A stretch of DNA of 64,000 nucleotides, taken from the NCBI RefSeq assembly GCF_004348265.1, contig NZ_SMNT01000002.1, forward strand, positions 1-64,000. Direction: 5' to 3'. Every line of letters starts with the position of its first letter. Position 1 is the stretch's first letter. Under the pieces are notes generated by a model. It searched no databases and was not told the DNA's origin. It saw nothing but the letters and a program-made list of their open reading frames with translations. Origin of the DNA: Methylobacterium segetis. GTDB lineage: Bacteria > Pseudomonadota > Alphaproteobacteria > Rhizobiales > Beijerinckiaceae. The position numbers were made by a program, and so were the translations under genes. This document shows, in pieces, positions 59,109-64,000 of the stretch.

Positions 59109-61211
59109 TCAGAACGAGGCCCGCACCCCGCCGAAGATCGCCCGACCGACGCCGGGATAGAAGGCGACGAGCGGCCCCGCGCTCGCCCTCGCATCCGCGA
59201 CCACGGAGATGTCCGACACGTAGCGCGCATCCGTGAGGTTCCGGGCATCGACGAAGAGCGACACGCCGTTGGCGAAGTCGATTCCGGTCTGGATGTTGAA
59301 CAGGGCGTAGCCCGGCACGCGCAGCGTGTTCGCGTGGTCGGCGAAGGCGCCCTGGGGAACCCAGTCGAGGGAGGGGGAGACGTAGAACCCGCTCGGATGG
59401 GCATAGGTCGCCACCGTCCGCAGCACGTCCCGTGGCACCCCGGCGATCTGGTTGTTGCCGTAGATCCGGTTGCCCACGAAGCGGAAATCGTTGTGCGTCC
59501 AGATCTGCCCGAGGGTTAGCCGGTCGCCGGCGGCGCCGAGATCCCGAGCCACGTCGAGGAAGGCGGCGGCCTCGACGCCCTGGTGGCGCGTCCGCGGCGC
59601 GTTGAAGGTCGCGGCCGGCACCCCGATCGCCGCTCCGCCCGCCGTGTTGAAGTTGATCAATTCATCCCGGATCTCCGAGCGGTAGACGGTGACGTCCCAC
59701 CCGAGCGGGCCGATCCGGCCCCGGCTGCCCGCCTCGTAGGTCCAGGCGCGCTGAGCCTCCAGCGGCACGAAAACGGTGCGCAGGGTGTTCTGCTGTACGA
59801 GGTCCGAGAAGTCGGGCACGTCCCGCGAGCGGGTGACGTCGCCGAAGACCTGGATGTCCGGCAGCGGCTGCCAGAGGAGCCCGATCTTCGGGTTCACCCC
59901 CTCGTAGGTGCGGCTCGCGAATTGCGGCACCGGGCTCGCCGCCAAGCCGCCGAAATTCCGGTAGGTGCGGTCAGAGGAGAACACTTTCGCGCCGGTCATC
60001 AGCGCCACGTCGGGCAGGAACCAGAACCGGTTCTCGCCATAGGCCTCGACATTCGAGGCGCGCTGCTCCGAGTTCAGGGTCTGCGCGCCGCGCTGGCCAT
60101 TGATGTTCACGAATTGCAGGGCGGAGTTCACGCCGGCATAGGCGCGCAAGCCCAGGATCGTGTCGTTGCGGAAGCCCGCGACGTCGTAGGTGCCGGCCCA
60201 GCGCGGCGCGAGGCCGTAGGTCCAGCCATCCTGGTCGATGACCTGGAAGATCGGGTGGAACAGCGCCTTGTGGATCGCCCAGGTGTCGATATCGAGCTTG
60301 CCCACGTCGAGCAGGAACGAGGTGCGGTTGGCGACCCGCTCGGTCTCGACCTTGCGCGACTGATTGCCGGCGATCGCCGCGGGGTTCGCGATGCGCGGAT
60401 TCTCGAGCGCGTTGAACAGGCTCAGCGTTCCGGGCAGCTTCTGGTCGGTGAGGTAGGCGCCGACATAGAAGCGGGTCTCGGCGTCTGGGGCGAGCTGGTA
60501 GCCGATATTCGCGTTGACGTTCTGCGTCCGCTGCACCTCGTGAAAGCGGTAGCTGTCCGAATTCGTGAAGGTGGCGTTGATGAGGGCATCGACGGGACCG
60601 GAGATGCGGGAGACCTGGACGTTCTCGCGGATCGTGTTGAAGGCGCCCCCGTCGATGCGCAGGATGTTCGGCGCGAAGGCCGTGTAGGCGGTCGGCGTCA
60701 CGAAATTGACCGCGCCGCCGAGGGTCGTCGCGCCGAAGGCCAGGGCATTGCCGCCCTTGAAGACCTCGACCGAGCGGAGGGCGAGCGGATCGATCTGGTA
60801 GAAATCGCCGCTGCCATCCGCGAGGTTGAAGGGGATGCCGTCCTGCAGCACCTCGATTCCGCGCAGGTGGAAGCCGCGGCTGAGGCCGGAGCCGCGTATC
60901 GACAGGCGCAGTTCCTGCCCGTAGCGCTCCTGCACGTAGACGCCGGGAACGTCCTTGAGCACGTCCCGCAGGGTGTTAGCGTAGCGGTTCTGGAAGTCCT
61001 GCGCGTCGACGAAGGCGACGGAGCCGACGGTGCCGTTGAGGGCGCGCCGCTGATCCGCGACGCTTGGCACGGTGAGCGAGCCGGCGGTTCCGGCGCCGCT
61101 CACCGAGAGCTCGGGCAGCGCCGCGCTGGCGCTGTCCTGAGCCCGGCTCGCGAGCGGCGAAGCCGCCATCACCGCGAGGGCGAGGACGCCCGTTCGGGTG
61201 GGGGAGGGCAT
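59109..61211 (-). CDS. TonB-dependent receptor, probably copper-related
   Basis: 700 residues from the ATG at 61211; an extended reading upstream is non-coding. Signal peptide (VLALAVMAASPLASRA), plug domain (about 55-170: ANTLRDVLKDVPGVYVQERY, IRGSGLSRGFHLRGI, GGNALAFGATTLGGAVNFV) and a 22-strand barrel ending VGRAIFGGVRASF with C-terminal Phe. Outer-membrane uptake powered by TonB. Located 177 bp after the YcnI-PCuAC gene on the same strand, so the ligand may be copper or a copper chelate (inference). Confidence 0.9.
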   Translation of the reverse strand: MPSPTRTGVLALAVMAASPLASRAQDSASAALPELSVSGAGTAGSLTVPSVADQRRALNGTVGSVAFVDAQDFQNRYANTLRDVLKDVPGVYVQERYGQELRLSIRGSGLSRGFHLRGIEVLQDGIPFNLADGSGDFYQIDPLALRSVEVFKGGNALAFGATTLGGAVNFVTPTAYTAFAPNILRIDGGAFNTIRENVQVSRISGPVDALINATFTNSDSYRFHEVQRTQNVNANIGYQLAPDAETRFYVGAYLTDQKLPGTLSLFNALENPRIANPAAIAGNQSRKVETERVANRTSFLLDVGKLDIDTWAIHKALFHPIFQVIDQDGWTYGLAPRWAGTYDVAGFRNDTILGLRAYAGVNSALQFVNINGQRGAQTLNSEQRASNVEAYGENRFWFLPDVALMTGAKVFSSDRTYRNFGGLAASPVPQFASRTYEGVNPKIGLLWQPLPDIQVFGDVTRSRDVPDFSDLVQQNTLRTVFVPLEAQRAWTYEAGSRGRIGPLGWDVTVYRSEIRDELINFNTAGGAAIGVPAATFNAPRTRHQGVEAAAFLDVARDLGAAGDRLTLGQIWTHNDFRFVGNRIYGNNQIAGVPRDVLRTVATYAHPSGFYVSPSLDWVPQGAFADHANTLRVPGYALFNIQTGIDFANGVSLFVDARNLTDARYVSDISVVADARASAGPLVAFYPGVGRAIFGGVRASF

Positions 61212-61387
61212 GGAGGGATCTCCGGACGCGTCCCGGCTCGTGCGGCGGGCACGCGCGTCTGACAGAGGGAGAGGGCGCGCGGAGCTTCGCGCGCGAGATG
61301 GTTCGGGACCGGCCGCCCCGTCGGTCTGTCCGAGAGGGGCGCGGGTCGGGCACGCATCACGTCCGGCGGATCGCCGGGCGGGACGCC

Positions 61388-62368
61388 TCAGTGATGCTGA
61401 TGCCCGCCGCCGGCAGCGGCCGGCGCCTGCGCGCCGATCGGGGCCACGGCGAAGGTCACGGGTACGGCGCCGGCCTTCTCGAAGGTCAGGCTGCCCTTCA
61501 CGGGCTCGCCGACCTTCGGCGCCCCCGTGAGGTCGAGGAACATCAGGTGCAGGCCGCCGGGCTTCAGCTCCACGGTCTCGCCGGGCTTGATGGCGAGGCC
61601 GCCCTCGACCGGCGCCATCTTCATGACGCCGCCATCCATCGACATCGAGTGGATCTCGCCGCGCCCGGCGAGGGCCATGCTGGCCCCGGTCAGGCGATCG
61701 GGCTGCGAGCCGGTGTTGGTGATGCGAACATAGCCGCCCGCCACCTTCGCGCCGCCGGGCGTCGCCCGGAGCCAGGGCGTTTCGATGGCGAGGTCGCCCG
61801 CACGCGCCGCCGGGGCGGGGGAGGGCGACCGCTCGGCGGCCGCGGCCGCGGCGACGACGCGCACCGCCGGCGCCGGCGTTCTGAGGTCGGCCGCCTTCCC
61901 GCCCTCCGCGGGGATCTCGCTCCAGCGGTAGCCGCCCTTGGCGCAATCCTGCTCGACGGGGAAGTAGATCGCGGCGCCGGGGCTGAACGCGTCCGAGATT
62001 CGGGCGAAGAAGGTGAACTCGTCGACCTGATCGTCGGGCAGCTCGCCCCCGCTCCAGGTGATCGTCTTCACCCCCTCGCTGACGGTGCCGTGGAAGGAGG
62101 GATAGGGCTTGTCGTAGGCGCCACGCGCGGTGGCGATCTGCCAGCCGGCCTTCGGCATCGGTTTCGCGCCGGTCACGCCCTCGGGGATCGTGACGCTGAC
62201 CCGGGTCGTCGGCTGGCCGTCGCAGCCGTGCATGATCTGGACGACGCCGCGATAGGCGGCGTTCGGGCTTGCCTCCTTCCGTTCGAGCACGGCGTGGGCG
62301 AGGGCGGCGGAGGTCGAGGCGGTGAGGAGAAGGGCGGCGCAGAGCTCGGCCCGGGGAATGCGGTTCAT
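61388..62368 (-). CDS. YcnI (DUF1775)-PCuAC fusion, periplasmic copper chaperone
   Basis: 326 residues. Signal peptide (ALLLTASTSAALA) and then, exactly after cleavage, His-Ala-Val: the N-terminal His used for copper in YcnI. DUF1775 domain covers about 24-165 (HGCDGQPTTRVSVTIPEG, DEFTFFARISD), followed by an Ala/Pro linker and a PCuAC domain (about 195-310) with the H(M)x10M-like site in GEIHSMSMDGGVMKM and GGLHLMFLDLTG. A His-rich tail (GGGHQHH) ends it. The fusion probably binds copper and hands it on, for example to cytochrome oxidase. Confidence 0.92.
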   Translation of the reverse strand: MNRIPRAELCAALLLTASTSAALAHAVLERKEASPNAAYRGVVQIMHGCDGQPTTRVSVTIPEGVTGAKPMPKAGWQIATARGAYDKPYPSFHGTVSEGVKTITWSGGELPDDQVDEFTFFARISDAFSPGAAIYFPVEQDCAKGGYRWSEIPAEGGKAADLRTPAPAVRVVAAAAAAERSPSPAPAARAGDLAIETPWLRATPGGAKVAGGYVRITNTGSQPDRLTGASMALAGRGEIHSMSMDGGVMKMAPVEGGLAIKPGETVELKPGGLHLMFLDLTGAPKVGEPVKGSLTFEKAGAVPVTFAVAPIGAQAPAAAGGGHQHH

Positions 62369-62410
62369 GATCGTGGTCCGTCGTCTGAAGGAATCGGGAT
62401 GCGAGAGCCT

Positions 62411-62782
62411 TCAGGCGGCGGGGGGACCTCTCGGGTGGGGAATCTGCCCGGGGGGGGCGCGCGGCAGCGTCTCGGTCGCGGGGACCCAGGAGATCCGGCT
62501 CGCGGCTCGGGGCATCCAGGCCGCCGTGCTGAGCGTGACGCGGGGTGGCTCGGCCGTCCCGAGGAGCGGGGCCGCCGTGCAGCAATCGGCATGGTGATGG
62601 ACGGGCGCCGGCTTGCCGTGCGCCGAGGCGGTGTCGGATTCGTGAAGGCAGAGGATGCCGTCGGGACCGGAGGCCGCGATCGGGATGATCCCTGCGATCA
62701 TGATCTGGAGCACGAAGGCGTAGAGCGCGATCACGGCCGTCGCCGCGCGCCATCCGCCCCGTCTCGTGCTCCCGGCCCTCAT
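62411..62782 (-). CDS. DUF2946-like small membrane or periplasmic protein
   Basis: 123 residues from the ATG at 62782 behind AAGGGGTGCCGCG. One hydrophobic N-terminal segment (AVIALYAFVLQIMIAGII), then CLHESDTASAHG and HHHADCCTAAPLLG, a Cys/His-rich stretch like that of DUF2946 proteins, which are often encoded next to copper-transport genes. First gene of the copper cluster, 42 bp before the fusion gene. Confidence 0.7.
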   Translation of the reverse strand: MRAGSTRRGGWRAATAVIALYAFVLQIMIAGIIPIAASGPDGILCLHESDTASAHGKPAPVHHHADCCTAAPLLGTAEPPRVTLSTAAWMPRAASRISWVPATETLPRAPPGQIPHPRGPPAA

Positions 62783-63007
62783 CGCGGCACCCCTTAAGCG
62801 ATCGCGCCACAGCGCGCCATTCCTGCCACAGTCCGGGCGACGGCGCTGTTGCCGCAGGGCCGCACCGCGAAGGCGTGTGCGCTTGAGCACCGCCGTGCCA
62901 CATTCTGGCCCGGAGAGCATGGGTTCTTAACCGTACCTCGACACCCTGAGGGCACGCAGTTTCCGGCGCGTCGGCGTCCCTCGGCCCGAAACCGCCGTGC
63001 TCCATTC

Positions 63008-64000
63008 ATGGACCAGAGCTTCCGACCGATGCTGACCCAGGCACACACCACCCGCACGCTCGGCTTCGCGCTCCTCGCCGCCGTGGCGATCGCGCAGCCG
63101 GCCGCCGCCCGCGACGCCGGCGGCTTCGCCCAGGCCGAGTGGGCGCAGGACTACGCCTCGCCCGCCGCCATGCAGGTGCAGCGCTCGCTCACCCCGATCC
63201 TGTCGCCCCAGACGGTGACGGCGACCGAGCAGATGGTCGAGCGCTACCGGGACATCGTCGCCCGCGGCGGCTGGCGTCCGGTCTCGGGCGCGGACCGCCT
63301 GCGCATCGGCGGCCGCGGCCCCGCCGTCGCCGCCATCCGCCAGCGCCTGATCGTCACCGGCGACCTCGACCCGGTGGCCGGCACCTCGGGCGTCTACGAT
63401 TCCTACGTCGCCGCCGCCGTGAAGCGCTTCCAGGCCCGCCACGGCCTCAGCCAGACCGGCCAGATGAGCACGGCCACGCAGCAGGCGATGAACGTCCCCG
63501 CCGACGTGCGCCTGCGCCAGCTCGAGATCAACGTGGTGCGCCTCCGCTCCTACGCGGGCAATCTCGGCAACCGCTTCGTGATCACGAACATCCCGGCGGC
63601 CCTCGTCCAGACGGTCGAGAACGGGCAGGTCGTGACCCTGCACGCCGCGGGCGTCGGCAAGATCGACCGGCAGTCGCCGATCATGAACACCAAGGCGACC
63701 GAGATCAATTTCAACCCGACCTGGACGGTCCCCGCTTCCATCGTGAAGAAGGACCTGATCCCGAAGATGCAGAAGGATCCGAACTACCTCACGGACAACA
63801 AGATCCGCATCCTCTCGGGCGCTGGCGAGGTCTCGCCGAAATCCGTGAACTGGTTCTCCGACGAGGGCACCCGCTACACCTACCGCCAGGATTCGGGCGC
63901 CGACTTCAACTCGATGGGCATCGTGCGCATCAACATCCCGAACCCGCATGGCGTGTTCATGCACGACACCAACACGAAGGGCGTGTTCGGCGACGATTTC
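63008..64000 (+). CDS. L,D-transpeptidase (YcbB-type), 3' end outside window
   Basis: 331 codons present, no stop before the window edge. ATG at 63008 or 63029; signal peptide (LGFALLAAVAIAQPAAA). PG_binding_1 domain (about 100-160: GRGPAVAAIRQRLIVTGDLD, VKRFQARHGLSQTGQMSTAT) and the start of a YkuD domain (about 190 on: FVITNIPAALVQTVENGQVV, INIPNPHGVFMHDTNTKG). The catalytic SHGC motif must lie beyond base 64000. Cross-links peptidoglycan 3-3. Divergent from the copper operon over 225 bp. Confidence 0.92.
   Translation, partial: MDQSFRPMLTQAHTTRTLGFALLAAVAIAQPAAARDAGGFAQAEWAQDYASPAAMQVQRSLTPILSPQTVTATEQMVERYRDIVARGGWRPVSGADRLRIGGRGPAVAAIRQRLIVTGDLDPVAGTSGVYDSYVAAAVKRFQARHGLSQTGQMSTATQQAMNVPADVRLRQLEINVVRLRSYAGNLGNRFVITNIPAALVQTVENGQVVTLHAAGVGKIDRQSPIMNTKATEINFNPTWTVPASIVKKDLIPKMQKDPNYLTDNKIRILSGAGEVSPKSVNWFSDEGTRYTYRQDSGADFNSMGIVRINIPNPHGVFMHDTNTKGVFGDDF

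Noticed and set aside
61212-61387. Cobalamin riboswitch before the TonB receptor
   Set aside because: No B12-box-like sequence was seen; only short GC hairpins. Gene context points to copper instead.
61212-63005. Upstream extension of the TonB receptor frame (about 600 extra codons)
   Set aside because: Runs antisense-like through the fusion and DUF2946 genes in another frame; the receptor signal peptide begins at 61211.

Overview
The window reads as chromosomal DNA of a high-GC alphaproteobacterium, most likely Methylobacterium/Methylorubrum or a close relative. The reasons are the strong G/C third-position bias, the DUF4214 proteins, the DUF6894 small protein, the Gly-rich double cold-shock protein and the general protein character. 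This is inference from sequence style; no rRNA or tRNA was seen to fix the taxonomy. No IS element, integrase, CRISPR array or phage gene was recognised. Both ends cut a gene: glmS on the left and an L,D-transpeptidase on the right.

Layout. 1-1800: glmS (3' end outside). 1888-5949: a 1,353-residue protein without a Sec signal. It has an N-terminal beta-rich domain, an amidotransferase-like domain, a NodB-type polysaccharide deacetylase domain, two tandem Ig-like repeats and four DUF4214 modules. A 742-bp AT-rich gap separates it from a divergent eight-gene Pel-like exopolysaccharide operon (6692-17646): a PelA-like protein, a TM-TPR protein in the PelB position, PelD, PelE, PelF, PelG, a Wza/ExoF-type export protein and a GH114 hydrolase. 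A LuxR-type regulator lies convergently behind it. 18860-33814 holds ordinary housekeeping and transport genes: AEC carrier, asparaginase, cold-shock protein, response regulator, Ppx/GppA and RlmE, an ExaC-like aldehyde dehydrogenase with DUF779, a serine hydrolase, two MFS exporters, DoxX and a lipoprotein. 33995-40668 carries guaB, MAPEG, a ketopantoate reductase, rsmB (apparently with a CTG start) and guaA. 40929-55061 is a surface-glycan region: an FkbM methyltransferase, the GDP-rhamnose pair gmd/rmd, two GT4 glycosyltransferases, a second DUF4214 protein, a methyltransferase with a DUF4214-like tail, uxs and the dTDP-L-rhamnose genes rfbCBDA. 55199-59063 is cell-wall growth (AmiC, PBP1A). 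59109-62782 is a minus-strand copper operon (TonB receptor, YcnI-PCuAC fusion, DUF2946-like).

The most interesting part is 1888-18367. It is a reorganised Pel system. PelA is split into two genes. Its deacetylase domain appears to have lost the NodB metal and catalytic residues. PelD lacks the C-terminal degenerate GGDEF that binds c-di-GMP in Pseudomonas. The PelB beta-barrel and PelC are absent and a Poly_export protein sits in their place. A separate secreted protein that keeps the NodB motifs is transcribed divergently from the operon. The parsimonious reading is an alphaproteobacterial Pel variant in which deacetylation, export and control have been re-partitioned. DUF4214 modules recur in four proteins of the window, two secreted and two methyltransferases, which hints at a shared role in surface glycan handling.
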